From assembly GCA_903922535.1 (NCBI GenBank), contig CAIXUF010000321.1:1-17867 (forward strand): a stretch of 17,867 nt of DNA, read 5' to 3'. Below, one piece after another: positions 7,619 through 15,349 of the stretch; positions within the stretch are counted from its first letter, which is position 1; each line of letters begins with the position of its first letter. Position numbers and translations under genes: made by a program. The notes under the pieces were generated by a model. That model was not told the origin of the DNA. It did not search any database and was given only the letters and a program-made list of their open reading frames with translations. Source of the stretch: Candidatus Hydrogenedentota bacterium. Its GTDB lineage: Bacteria > Hydrogenedentota > Hydrogenedentia > Hydrogenedentiales > CAITNO01.

Positions 7619-9241
7619 TTAGTGCGATGTTCCGGTGTTGGTGACGCAGTTTGGGCACAACACGAGAAAGGTTTGGGAGTCCTGGCAGGCCGATGCGGAC
7701 AACTCCACCGGCAAGAGCACCTCGGTGCCTGAATGGACCTCAAACTTGATCTTCTGGGTGTTTTCCGGGAGTTGGAGGAGCGCGTAGCCATCCTCAGTCA
7801 GTGATTCGGTGGCGTAGGGCTCGGACAGCTTGAGTGGGTTGAAGACAACGACGGAGTAGCCCGCGCCGCGCAGGGGTTGGATGCGGCCGGCGGCAAGCGC
7901 GTCGCGGATATAGGCCTCGGTGTTTCCTTGGCCGTTCAGGACTTGCTGATACTCAAGGTAGACCCCGTCATCGGCGGTGGCGTAAACGCTGACTTTGAGT
8001 TTGGGGTGTTCGGTGGGGTCGCCCGGCGTGTCGAGGACGACAGTGGGCGGCGTGATGGCGGCGACAGGCGTGAGGGGTGCCGGTTGCGGGCCGGGTTGTT
8101 GATTGAGATGGAGGTAGAGGTACAGCCCTGTGGCGATTGCGATCACCAGCAGCAGGACGCCGCGCAGAACGGGGAAACTGCTTCCATGATGCCGTCGCGC
8201 CGTGGCGGTTGTGGTGTCTGTCTCCGTCTGCTGTCCGTCTGCGGGTGGGCTGCCGAGGTTTTCCTGGAAAGGGGGGGCACCCGGCATTGTCTGCCTGAGA
8301 AGGGCAGCGTTTTGTGCGGGAAGCCCGGCGGTGTCGGTGAAGAATTCATCGGCATTCATGCGGACGGTCGCGTCCTGCGCGGGGAGCACGGGCGCGGCCG
8401 CGGGTTGTGTCTGGATGGCGCCCCTAAGTTCTGATGCGAAGGCGTGTCCGTCGGGTTGGCGTCCCTGGGGCGCTTTGGAGAGTGCCTTTACGACTACCTT
8501 GCTGAGCGTTTCGCCGACGGCGAAATTCAGTTCATGGGGCGGCACGGGATCGGTCTTGATGACGTGATGCATGACTGTGGAGAACGCCGCGCCTGTGAAG
8601 GGGCGTTCTTGTGTAAGCAGTTCATAGAGGACCGTGGCGAGAGAAAAGAGGTCTGAGCGGCCGTCCAGTCGCTGTCCCATGAACTGCTCGGGGCTCATGT
8701 AGGAGGGCGTGCCTATCAGCGTGCCCTCCTGGGTGAGGGTGGAATCGAGGGTGTGGGCGATGCCGAAATCGGCCAGTTTTGGGGGGCCGTCCCTGGGAAG
8801 CATGATGTTGGCGGGCTTGATGTCCCGGTGGACGACGCCGTGTTCGTGGGCGAAGGCAAGTGCGTCGGCAAGCGTTGCGACCAGTTCCACCGCCTCCTGC
8901 GGGGAATAGCGGGGGCCTTTGGCCATGCGGGCACCCAAATCCGGACCGTCTATGTATTCCATGGCGATATAGGCGGTGCCATCCTGTTCCCCGGCGTCAT
9001 AGACGGTGATGATATTGGGATGGTTCAGCATGCCAGCCACGCGGGCCTCGCGGAAGAAGCGTTCGAGCGCGTCAGGGGAAGCCCCCGGTCCGGCGATAAG
9101 CTCGCTCCGCGCCGTTTTGATGGCCACGCGGCGTCCGATTTGGGGGTCCTGCCCCTCATACACGACGCCCATCGCGCCGCGACCGAGTTCGCGCACAACC
9201 CTGTAACGCCCGAGGTGTTCTGGAACTGGATTGTCTGTCAT
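7619..9241 (-). CDS. Transmembrane eukaryotic-type serine/threonine protein kinase
   Basis: Phosphorylates Ser/Thr on partner proteins; target unknown. From ATG 9241 the product is 540 aa. The cytoplasmic kinase domain (about 12-275) has every core motif: glycine loop GRGAMG (20-25), Lys42 in VAIK, HRD with catalytic Asp140, Asn145, DFG (158-160) and SPE (183-185), so it should be active. A Pro/Thr-rich linker leads to one membrane span (about 357-378), and about 160 residues lie outside, an arrangement like PknB, but the outer part lacks PASTA repeats. All three cysteines (519, 529, 532) are in the last 22 residues, the last two as CPNC. An in-frame upstream start at 9370 would add 43 residues encoded in the repeat-bearing leader, so I prefer 9241, although no ribosome-binding site is evident. 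It is divergent from the gene at 9538. Confidence 0.95.
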   Translation of the reverse strand: MTDNPVPEHLGRYRVVRELGRGAMGVVYEGQDPQIGRRVAIKTARSELIAGPGASPDALERFFREARVAGMLNHPNIITVYDAGEQDGTAYIAMEYIDGPDLGARMAKGPRYSPQEAVELVATLADALAFAHEHGVVHRDIKPANIMLPRDGPPKLADFGIAHTLDSTLTQEGTLIGTPSYMSPEQFMGQRLDGRSDLFSLATVLYELLTQERPFTGAAFSTVMHHVIKTDPVPPHELNFAVGETLSKVVVKALSKAPQGRQPDGHAFASELRGAIQTQPAAAPVLPAQDATVRMNADEFFTDTAGLPAQNAALLRQTMPGAPPFQENLGSPPADGQQTETDTTTATARRHHGSSFPVLRGVLLLVIAIATGLYLYLHLNQQPGPQPAPLTPVAAITPPTVVLDTPGDPTEHPKLKVSVYATADDGVYLEYQQVLNGQGNTEAYIRDALAAGRIQPLRGAGYSVVVFNPLKLSEPYATESLTEDGYALLQLPENTQKIKFEVHSGTEVLLPVELSASACQDSQTFLVLCPNCVTNTGTSH

Positions 9242-9284
9242 GGGAATTGGCACTTGGGAATTAGGAATCTGCAATCGGGAATTG
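9242..9284. repeat. Cluster of GGAATT-type short repeats upstream of the kinase gene
   Basis: Within 43 nt the heptamer GGGAATT occurs at 9242-9248, 9256-9262 and 9278-9284, with AGGAATC at 9263-9269. The overlapping core AATTAGGAAT (9259-9268) is identical to the repeat found twice after recR. It abuts the kinase start codon and makes up most of its leader. Confidence 0.55.
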
Positions 9285-9464
9285 AAGTATACTCTGCCGG
9301 GTCGGGGCGGAGGAATTCTGCTTCTGGGGTCGTCATTGGCTGTAGTCTGTTCCTGTTTGGTTGTTGTCAATGCGGCATAATAAAATTAGTGTCGCCGCCA
9401 GTCAAGTCAGGCCGGTGCGGCCCGGTGATGTGGCAGGACTTGGCGGTTGCTGGAAAAATGTGTA

Positions 9465-9494
9465 GAGACAAGAGGTGGAGAATTGTGCTAAAGT
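9465..9494 (+). promoter_or_regulatory. Possible promoter of the secreted-protein / acyl-CoA synthetase unit
   Basis: GAGACA (9465-9470, four matches to the -35 consensus) and TAAAGT (9489-9494, four matches to the -10) are 18 nt apart, and TG one base before the -10 makes it an extended type. Transcription would start near 9501, about 37 nt before ATG 9538. Individually weak elements, so a tentative call. Confidence 0.3.
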
Positions 9495-9537
9495 ACCGGC
9501 GGATGAGCCGCTGAAGACAGGTGCTGGAGAAGTATGC

Positions 9538-10386
9538 ATGTTTAGACGAGTGCTATTCGTTTGCTGCGCAACGACTTGGACTTTTGGAGCAGTTGCCCAG
9601 AACGGGGTTATGAGCGACATCATGTCTGGCAAACTTGTGAACCCTTCGGTGGGCGTGTGGGCGTGGTATGACGTGAAGGACACGGCCTCGGGAGAACATC
9701 TGTTTTTGCGCCAGGCGGTGGTCGGAGAGGCGAAGGTGGACGGCAAGGACGGATATTGGATAGAAACGGAGGTCGTTCCGCGCATAGGTTATCCCATTAT
9801 CTACAAAATGCTGCTGACCGGTCCGGCGGGTGATCCGAAGAACATTCACAAGGTCATCGTCCGTGAAGGCGCGAAGGAAGCGCAGGAGCTGGCGGTGGAC
9901 CCGTCGTCGGCCCAGTCGGGGAATCTGGGAGCGGCGGACAGAAAGACTTTGGGCACGGAGAGCGTCAAGACCGCCGCGGGTGCGGTGGAGGCGGAGCATG
10001 TGGTGGCCGAGCAGGACGGCAAGAAGACGGAAGTGTGGACGAGCGACAAGGTTCCCCCCATGGGGATTGTGAAGCTGGTTTCGGTGGACGGGGAACTGGC
10101 GCTTCAGCGTTTTGGAAAGGGCGGGCCGGACGGAGAAAGCGCCATGGACAAGAAGCTTGACGCGCCATCCGCCAAGGGGGAGACGAAGGTGACGGTGAAG
10201 GTGAACGGGGAATCACGCGAGGTTCCACAGGACAAACCGGGATCCGGCGCGGGTGATGCGGCCGCCCAGGGTGCGCCCGCGCAGGAGAAGGCCGCGCCTG
10301 CTGGCCCGGCGAAAGCGCCCGGCAAGGCGAAACAGGACGTATCCGCACAGAAGAAGAACTTCTCGAAGAAGAAGGACGCCCAATAG
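9538..10386 (+). CDS. Secreted protein with Lys/Ala/Pro-rich C-terminal tail, unknown function
   Basis: The 282-aa product has a signal peptide (1-20, likely cut after GAVA) without a lipobox, so it is probably a soluble periplasmic protein. Residues about 35-195 form a beta-rich domain: it opens around VGVWAWYDVKD and closes with TEVWTSDKVPPMGIVKLVS, a pattern of short strands that reminds me of LolA-fold or DUF4412-like periplasmic proteins, a weak resemblance only. Residues 230-282 are a low-complexity tail of Ala, Pro, Gly and then Lys, likely disordered and positively charged. ATG 9538 has GGAGA 7 nt upstream; an earlier in-frame GTG at 9475 lacks support and would bury the signal peptide. 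The acyl-CoA synthetase gene starts 50 nt later, so the two are probably cotranscribed, though no functional link is evident. Confidence 0.85.
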   Translation: MFRRVLFVCCATTWTFGAVAQNGVMSDIMSGKLVNPSVGVWAWYDVKDTASGEHLFLRQAVVGEAKVDGKDGYWIETEVVPRIGYPIIYKMLLTGPAGDPKNIHKVIVREGAKEAQELAVDPSSAQSGNLGAADRKTLGTESVKTAAGAVEAEHVVAEQDGKKTEVWTSDKVPPMGIVKLVSVDGELALQRFGKGGPDGESAMDKKLDAPSAKGETKVTVKVNGESREVPQDKPGSGAGDAAAQGAPAQEKAAPAGPAKAPGKAKQDVSAQKKNFSKKKDAQ

Positions 10387-10436
10387 CAACAAACGGCCCC
10401 AAAGCGCCGCCGATGCGGCCGCAAGGAGTGATTGAG

Positions 10437-11975
10437 ATGCTTAATTTGGCGCATTTTTTGGACGTGACCGCGGAGAAGATGCCGGAGACGACGGCGGTGA
10501 TACTGGACGGGATGCGGATGAGCTACCGCGATGTGGCGGGCTTTGCGCACCGGGTGGCGAATGTGCTGCGCGCCAAGGGCATACAACAGGGCGACCGGGT
10601 GGCGATGATGCTCCCGAACACGCCGCACTTCCCGATCGTCTACTATGGCATTCTGCATGCGGGGGCGGTGGTGGTGCCGGTGAATGTCCTTTACCAGGAG
10701 GACGAGGTGCGGCACTACCTGACGGATTCGGGCGCGAAGGTTTTCTTTACGTACAAGATGTTTGAGGAGCCGGCGCGGAAGGCTTTTCTTGCGGCACCCG
10801 AATGCGAGCATTTCATTGTCATTTCGGCGCCGGGTGATCTTTCCGAACCGGAGGTGGGCGAGAATCTCATGCCGCTGGTGCTTGCCGCGGAGGACACGTT
10901 TGACACGGTGCAGACGATGCCGGACGACACGGCGGTTTTTCTGTACACTTCGGGCACGACAGGCGCGCCGAAAGGGGCGGAGCTGACCCACTTCAACATG
11001 TTCTTCAACGCGTATTATGCGGCAAGGGACATTGTGCATGGCCGGGAGGGAGACGTGGCGCTGGTGACGCTTCCGCTCTTCCATTCTTTCGGGCAGACCT
11101 GCATCATGAATGCCAGCATTCTCGCCGGGGTGACGATGACGATGCTGCCGCGTTTTGAGACGGAGAAGGCCATGGAGGTGATCGCGCGGGACGGGGTGAC
11201 GACGCTGGCGCTTGTTCCGACGATGTATTTCTTCATTCTGGACAACGAGAACTGGGCGCAGTATGATTTCAGCAAGGTGCGGATTGCCGTGTCAGGCGGC
11301 TCGCCGCTGCCCGACGAAGTGCATGAGAGGTTTCAGAAACGCTATGGCATAACGATTCTGGAGGGGTACGGGCTTTCGGAGACGAGTCCCGTGGCGTCCT
11401 TCACGGTGGAGGGCGAGGAGGTGCGGGTGGGGTCCATTGGCAAGCCGATTTGGGGCGTGGACATGCGGATTATGCGGGATGACGGGCTGATCGCGGAGAA
11501 GGGCGAGGTGGGTGAGATCGTGATTCGCGGTCACAATGTGATGAAGTGCTACCACAACAATCCGCAGGCGACCAAGAGTGCCATTGTGGACGGGTGGCTG
11601 CACACGGGGGATGTCGGCCGGTGCGACGACGACGGGTATTTCTACATCATCGACCGGAAGAAGGACCTGATTATCCGCGGCGGAATGAACATCTACCCGC
11701 GCGAGATTGAGGAGATTCTCTACCGGCATCCGAAGGTGCGGGAGGCGTCGGTGGTCGGGATCCCGGACCGTGTGCGGGGCGAGGAGGTGAAGGTGTATGC
11801 GTCGGCCAGGGAGGGGGAGACGTTGACAGCCGAGGAGTTAAAGGGCTATCTGGAAGAGCGCATGGCGCGCTACAAGTGGCCGCGTGAGATTGAAGTGCTG
11901 GACGAACTGCCCAAGGGTCCGACGGGGAAGATACTCAAGCGTGAACTAAAGCTTCGGGGAACGGAACAGTCTTGA
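10437..11975 (+). CDS. fadD: Long-chain fatty acid--CoA ligase (AMP-dependent synthetase family)
   Basis: Activates a carboxylic acid, most likely a fatty acid, to its CoA thioester via an acyl-AMP intermediate in the cytoplasm. The 512-aa product shows the full ANL-superfamily set: P-loop TSGTTGAPKG (171-180), GYGLSETSP (310-318), GWLHTGD (386-392), hinge DRKKDLIIRGG (406-416) and the catalytic lysine Lys498 in PTGKILKREL. Length fits the FadD type. ATG 10437 has AAGGAG 8 nt upstream; the in-frame ATG at 10413 lies before that site. Chain-length preference cannot be read, and related ligases for aryl or medium-chain acids share these motifs, so the gene symbol is by family only. It is followed by a strong terminator. 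Confidence 0.93.
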   Translation: MLNLAHFLDVTAEKMPETTAVILDGMRMSYRDVAGFAHRVANVLRAKGIQQGDRVAMMLPNTPHFPIVYYGILHAGAVVVPVNVLYQEDEVRHYLTDSGAKVFFTYKMFEEPARKAFLAAPECEHFIVISAPGDLSEPEVGENLMPLVLAAEDTFDTVQTMPDDTAVFLYTSGTTGAPKGAELTHFNMFFNAYYAARDIVHGREGDVALVTLPLFHSFGQTCIMNASILAGVTMTMLPRFETEKAMEVIARDGVTTLALVPTMYFFILDNENWAQYDFSKVRIAVSGGSPLPDEVHERFQKRYGITILEGYGLSETSPVASFTVEGEEVRVGSIGKPIWGVDMRIMRDDGLIAEKGEVGEIVIRGHNVMKCYHNNPQATKSAIVDGWLHTGDVGRCDDDGYFYIIDRKKDLIIRGGMNIYPREIEEILYRHPKVREASVVGIPDRVRGEEVKVYASAREGETLTAEELKGYLEERMARYKWPREIEVLDELPKGPTGKILKRELKLRGTEQS

Positions 11976-11997
11976 GCGTTTGTTGCGGAAGACAGAA

Positions 11998-12031
11998 CGG
12001 GCGGGAAACCCTGTTAAGGGTTTCCCGCCCG
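11998..12031. terminator. Strong hairpin terminator between convergent genes
   Basis: Arms at 11998-12012 and 12017-12031 are perfect complements over 15 bp with a GTTA loop, starting 23 nt after the acyl-CoA synthetase stop. The sequence after the stem is T-rich but broken on both strands (GTGTTCTT on plus, TTCTGTCTT on minus), so it probably ends transcription from both sides. Confidence 0.8.
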
Positions 12032-12071
12032 GTGTTCTTCATGGGCTGGGACAAGAAGCCTTCAGAGATGT

Positions 12072-12096
12072 TCCCGCTTTCGCGGGAGTGACGGGC
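12072..12096. repeat. REP-like palindromic element (HSRESGN-type repeat)
   Basis: A 6-bp stem, TCCCGC / GCGGGA (12072-12077 and 12082-12087) with loop TTTC, is followed by GTGACGGGC. This closely matches a dispersed element seen in many bacteria, recognisable because its translation reads RHSRESGN on one strand and PAFAGVTG on the other; both are present here. It lies 9 nt from the end of the minus-strand gene at 12105. Confidence 0.6.
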
Positions 12097-12104
12097 GATC
12101 CCAG

Positions 12105-13616
12105 TTACTTTGTGACTTTGTTGACCGTTTCGGCAATGCCGGCAAAACCGCCCGGCACGGCGAGGCGCAGTTCGCGCCACTCGGCATTGTTGCCCAGTGT
12201 GGCCACGAGCTTCTTGCCGCTGGCGCTCAGTTCCTTGACCTGCGGCGGCAGCGCGTCAAGCTGGGCGGCGGGGATCTTGGAGGGATCGAGCACGACAAAG
12301 CCGTTGGCGGCCATGGCGAGCAGTTTCGGGTCCATCGTGCTGCCCCCGGTCTTTACCGTGCCGTCGGCATTGAGCGTGTCAATCGCTTTCTTGAGCGTCG
12401 CTTCGTTGGTGCTGACCATCAGCAGCGAGCCCGCCAGCGCGATGTACACGTTGACGCCCTGGGTCACGTTTTCCTTGACGTAGACATTGGCGCCGTTCTG
12501 CTGGTACTTGGGGCCGGCCTTGGTGTCTATGCCTGCGAGACCCAGGAGGCCGACGATCTGTTCGGGCTTCGCAAGGGTTGCGGCGACGATGCCTTCGGGG
12601 ATGTTGTTGTTCATGCCCGTGATGGCAATGGCCATCTCGTCACCGAGCATCTGGGAAGCGAGCATGACATAGGTGCCGATCTTGGCGAGGGCCGGGTTGG
12701 CCATCATCAGGAGGCGCGCCTTTTCAATGAGGGCCGCATTGTTGCGCAGGTCAACCATGACGGGCGCCTCGCCGGCAAAGAGCGCGTGCAGTTTGAGCGG
12801 GCTGGCGGGGGCGGCGACCGCACCGGCCGGGTCGTGCATGCCGACGCGGACATAGGCTTCGCCGTTCTGTTCGCCGACGCCGAGGACGAGTTCGTCAATG
12901 AACGACTTTAGGTAATCGATGGTGGGGGTGAGGTTGGCGCCGCTGGGGAGGGTGGTCTTCAGGACACCGCCGGAGATGAGGCGGTCAATGGAGGTGACCA
13001 CGGCCGCTTCCTGCGGGGCGTTTGACTTCATGTAAGCGAGCGTGACGGGGCTCTTCATCTTGGCGGCGACTTGGGCAATCATCTCGGGCGTCGTTCCGAT
13101 GAAAACATAGCCGCTCTGGATGGAATAGCCAATGGTGTCCTTACTGTCCTTGGAGAACAGGCCCTTCGCCTCGCCGACGGTGATCTCTTCGGGCTTCCCC
13201 TCGAAAATGAGCTTCATTTTCTCGGTGGCAAGCTTTTCGTCGGCCACGGGCAGCGCGGCCGCACCCGTTCCAGTTCCGGTGGTGACTGCGAAGATCGCCA
13301 AAGGCTTGTCCGTGGCCAGACCGACCGCCTTGAAGACCTCGACCAGCGAGGTCGGATCTTTGACACCGAGTTTAGACGGAAGATCGCCGAGAATCGCCTC
13401 AATTTTCACGTTTTCTTTAACGCCGGGAACCGTCATGGCAACGGCGCCCTGTTTTTCGACATAGTCGATCGACGGCAGGAGCAGGGCGAGTTGGGCCGTT
13501 TCAGGCATGAGGGAAAGGGGGTTGCCCTGCGCCCATGCCCCGGCGGCCAGTCCAAGGCCAATCACGGTGGCAAGTGCCAGACAGAGCGCGTTTTTGCGGA
13601 AAGTTACAGTCATCAT
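12105..13616 (-). CDS. Secreted protein, DUF3352-like, unknown function
   Basis: A 503-aa product with a signal peptide (1-29, likely cut after AWA) and no lipobox or later membrane span, so periplasmic or exported. Its organisation recalls DUF3352-type proteins: an opening on a protein acting as a scored quantity (LMPETAQLALLLPSIDYVEKQ), repeated strand-helix units, and stretches such as GYVFIGTTPEMIAQVAAKMKS (about 168-188) and LAGSLLMVSTNEATLKKAIDTL that look like copies of one unit. That comparison is from memory and weak. The first of two adjacent ATGs (13616) is preferred because AAGGAGG (13633-13627) lies 10 nt upstream. A -10 box, TATAGT (13689-13684), would give a leader of about 60 nt. 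It stands as a single-gene unit facing the acyl-CoA synthetase. Confidence 0.85.
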   Translation of the reverse strand: MMTVTFRKNALCLALATVIGLGLAAGAWAQGNPLSLMPETAQLALLLPSIDYVEKQGAVAMTVPGVKENVKIEAILGDLPSKLGVKDPTSLVEVFKAVGLATDKPLAIFAVTTGTGTGAAALPVADEKLATEKMKLIFEGKPEEITVGEAKGLFSKDSKDTIGYSIQSGYVFIGTTPEMIAQVAAKMKSPVTLAYMKSNAPQEAAVVTSIDRLISGGVLKTTLPSGANLTPTIDYLKSFIDELVLGVGEQNGEAYVRVGMHDPAGAVAAPASPLKLHALFAGEAPVMVDLRNNAALIEKARLLMMANPALAKIGTYVMLASQMLGDEMAIAITGMNNNIPEGIVAATLAKPEQIVGLLGLAGIDTKAGPKYQQNGANVYVKENVTQGVNVYIALAGSLLMVSTNEATLKKAIDTLNADGTVKTGGSTMDPKLLAMAANGFVVLDPSKIPAAQLDALPPQVKELSASGKKLVATLGNNAEWRELRLAVPGGFAGIAETVNKVTK

Positions 13617-13979
13617 GCTCTTCGTTCCTCCTTAATGGGTGTTTTGGCTGTCATTTAGCCGGTGTTTCGCACACAAAGAAAATACTATAACAGTTGAAGG
13701 CAAAAAAGAAAAATCGTGTGTTTGACCGGCACGGGACACGGAAGGTTTCCTTTTTCGCCGCAGTAACGGCGGGAATACTCCAGTGATTGACCGCGGGCTC
13801 GGTGTGCATGGGAGTGTTGGGGGTGGTTATCCCCGCTTGGAGAGCGTTTTGAGGTAACGCGGATTTGCCAAGATGCGCTAATCTAACCCGTGATTTGGTG
13901 CCGGATGCCCAGGGTGAAGGCACGGGCCATGCATGGGGTATGCCCATTTGTGCGTTGAACAGGCAAGGAGATGAAAGTC
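13617..13979. other. Intergenic region between divergent genes
   Basis: These 363 nt hold the AAGGAGG ribosome-binding site and TATAGT -10 box of the minus-strand gene near 13627-13689, an A-rich stretch (about 13675-13715) and a 5-bp inverted repeat CGCCG/CGGCG at 13756-13771. AAGGAG (13965-13970) serves the plus-strand gene. No convincing plus-strand promoter and no further gene were seen. Confidence 0.6.
13684..13689 (-). promoter_or_regulatory. Possible -10 box of the DUF3352-like gene
   Basis: On the minus strand TATAGT matches the -10 consensus at five of six positions inside an AT-rich stretch. No matching -35 lies at the usual distance, so the call is tentative. Confidence 0.3.
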
Positions 13980-15185
13980 ATGGACAAAGAGTTTGGTCGG
14001 CGGCGGTTCTTGGGCGGGGTGACAGGATTGGCGGCGTTCAATGTGATGCGGACTGCCATGGCGGGGGGCACGGAGGCCAATTCTAAAATGGAGGTGGGCG
14101 TGATTGGCCTGGGTGGCCGGGGTGACATGATTGCCCAGTTCATTCAGGAGCACGGTGGGTATCAGATTACGGCCGTGGCGGACTATTTTCCGGAGGTGTC
14201 GGAGGCGGCCGGTGAGCGCCATGGTGTGGCAAAAGAGCGCCGGTTCAGCGGCCTGATGGGATACAGGCGCCTGCTTGAGAGCAAGGTGGAGGCGGTGTTT
14301 CTGGAGACACCGCCATATTGTTTTCCTGAACACGCCGCAGCGGCCGTGGATGCGGGATGCCATGTCTATATGGCCAAGCCGGTGGCCTGTGACGTGCAGG
14401 GCTGCCTGCAGGTGCAGGAGGCCGCCAAGAAGGCCAAGGCTAAGGACAGGGTGTTCCTTGTCGATTTCCAGACCCGTACGGATCCGCTCTATATCGAGGG
14501 AATAGAACGGGTTCGGAAAGGCGAGATCGGCAAGATTGGCATGCTGAGTTCGCTCTACTCGGATGAGAGCTTTTCCGATCCGGCGCTTACGGGAAACGTT
14601 GAAAGCCGTCTTCAGCACCTGATCTGGGTGAATGACGACGTGCTGGGCGGCGGGTATCTTGTCAATGCGGGGATTCATGCGATTGATGTGGCGCTGTGGC
14701 TGGCGGGGGACCGGCCGGTGAGCGCCATGGGGGCTTCGCGTATCGCCCGCAACGAACCGCATGGGGACACGCATGACGTGTATTCACTCAGCTATGAATT
14801 TGCGGACGGGCTGATTCTGAACCACCGCGGGGAACACTTGAAGAACCGATTCGAGTTTCACGCGGACTGCACGGCCCATTGTCAGGATGGGTATCTCGAA
14901 ACGGGCTACGCAGGGAAGGTGGTGATGCCGGGCAGAAACAGGTCATGGGAGGGCGGGGACGTGAAGGATCTCTACCAGGCGGGGGCAAAGCGAAACATCG
15001 CGACCTTCCATGAGAGTGTCGTTGGCGGGAAGTATGACAATCCAACGGTGGAACCGGCCATCAACGCCACTTTGGCGGCGATGCTGGGCCGTGAAGCGGG
15101 GGCGTGCCGGACGAAAATCACGTGGGATGAAATGATCGCCGAGAACCGGCGGCTGGTGCCGAATCTGGAGGGGCTGAAGGCGTAG
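13980..15185 (+). CDS. Tat-exported Gfo/Idh/MocA family oxidoreductase
   Basis: An NAD(P)-type dehydrogenase fold of 401 aa with a twin-arginine signal (GRRRFLGG, residues 6-13, then a hydrophobic stretch to about AMA at 28), so it is folded with its cofactor and then exported. The Rossmann motif is GLGGRG (43-48) and the C-terminal domain has H-A-I-D (233-236). The usual EKP motif reads AKP (132-134): lysine is kept but glutamate is lost. Exported members of this family are frequent in bacteria that degrade complex sugars, and some act as glycoside hydrolases that use tightly bound NAD; that activity is only a possibility here. I chose ATG 13980 because AAGGAG (13965-13970) is 9 nt upstream; it directly abuts the other ATG at 13971. 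It converges on a glycosidase-like gene. Confidence 0.92.
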   Translation: MDKEFGRRRFLGGVTGLAAFNVMRTAMAGGTEANSKMEVGVIGLGGRGDMIAQFIQEHGGYQITAVADYFPEVSEAAGERHGVAKERRFSGLMGYRRLLESKVEAVFLETPPYCFPEHAAAAVDAGCHVYMAKPVACDVQGCLQVQEAAKKAKAKDRVFLVDFQTRTDPLYIEGIERVRKGEIGKIGMLSSLYSDESFSDPALTGNVESRLQHLIWVNDDVLGGGYLVNAGIHAIDVALWLAGDRPVSAMGASRIARNEPHGDTHDVYSLSYEFADGLILNHRGEHLKNRFEFHADCTAHCQDGYLETGYAGKVVMPGRNRSWEGGDVKDLYQAGAKRNIATFHESVVGGKYDNPTVEPAINATLAAMLGREAGACRTKITWDEMIAENRRLVPNLEGLKA

Positions 15186-15349
15186 GGCGTCGAGGCCCGG
15201 TCTGGGTGGCTTGGGTACAGGCTCTCGTTTCTGGCAGGCGCTGGTGCTGCCGTCCTCTGGCCTTGGGCGGAAACGGGAGCCAGTCCCCTGGTGGCTTTCT
15301 GGTGCGAATCACCGCCATCGGAGGTCTGGGGCTCGCAATGACGGGGGGT
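15186..15349. other. Short region between two convergent genes
   Basis: No gene is seen in these 164 nt. Around 15278-15296 AGCCA and TGGCT can form a 5-bp stem followed by TTTCT, a poor terminator at best. The string CGCAATGACGG near 15334 resembles the tail of the REP-like element at 12072, but the palindrome is missing. Confidence 0.5.

Larger units (their letters stand above)
9242..9537. other. Intergenic region between divergent kinase and secreted-protein genes
   Basis: These 296 nt hold the GGAATT repeat cluster next to the kinase and presumably promoters for both directions. On the minus strand TTGACA (9370-9365) is a perfect -35, but no acceptable -10 follows at normal spacing. A candidate plus-strand promoter at 9465-9494 is listed separately. 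No gene was seen. Confidence 0.6.

Noticed and set aside
10104..11084. Minus-strand open frame of 326 codons
   Set aside because: It is antisense to the secreted protein and the acyl-CoA synthetase, whose motifs are complete on the plus strand.
13756..13771. Inverted repeat CGCCG/CGGCG as a terminator
   Set aside because: The T-run lies before the stem on the plus strand, and the minus strand has A after the stem, so neither orientation fits an intrinsic terminator.
13878..14774. Minus-strand open frame of 298 codons
   Set aside because: It is antisense to the Tat-exported oxidoreductase; the product is His/Arg-rich without a domain.
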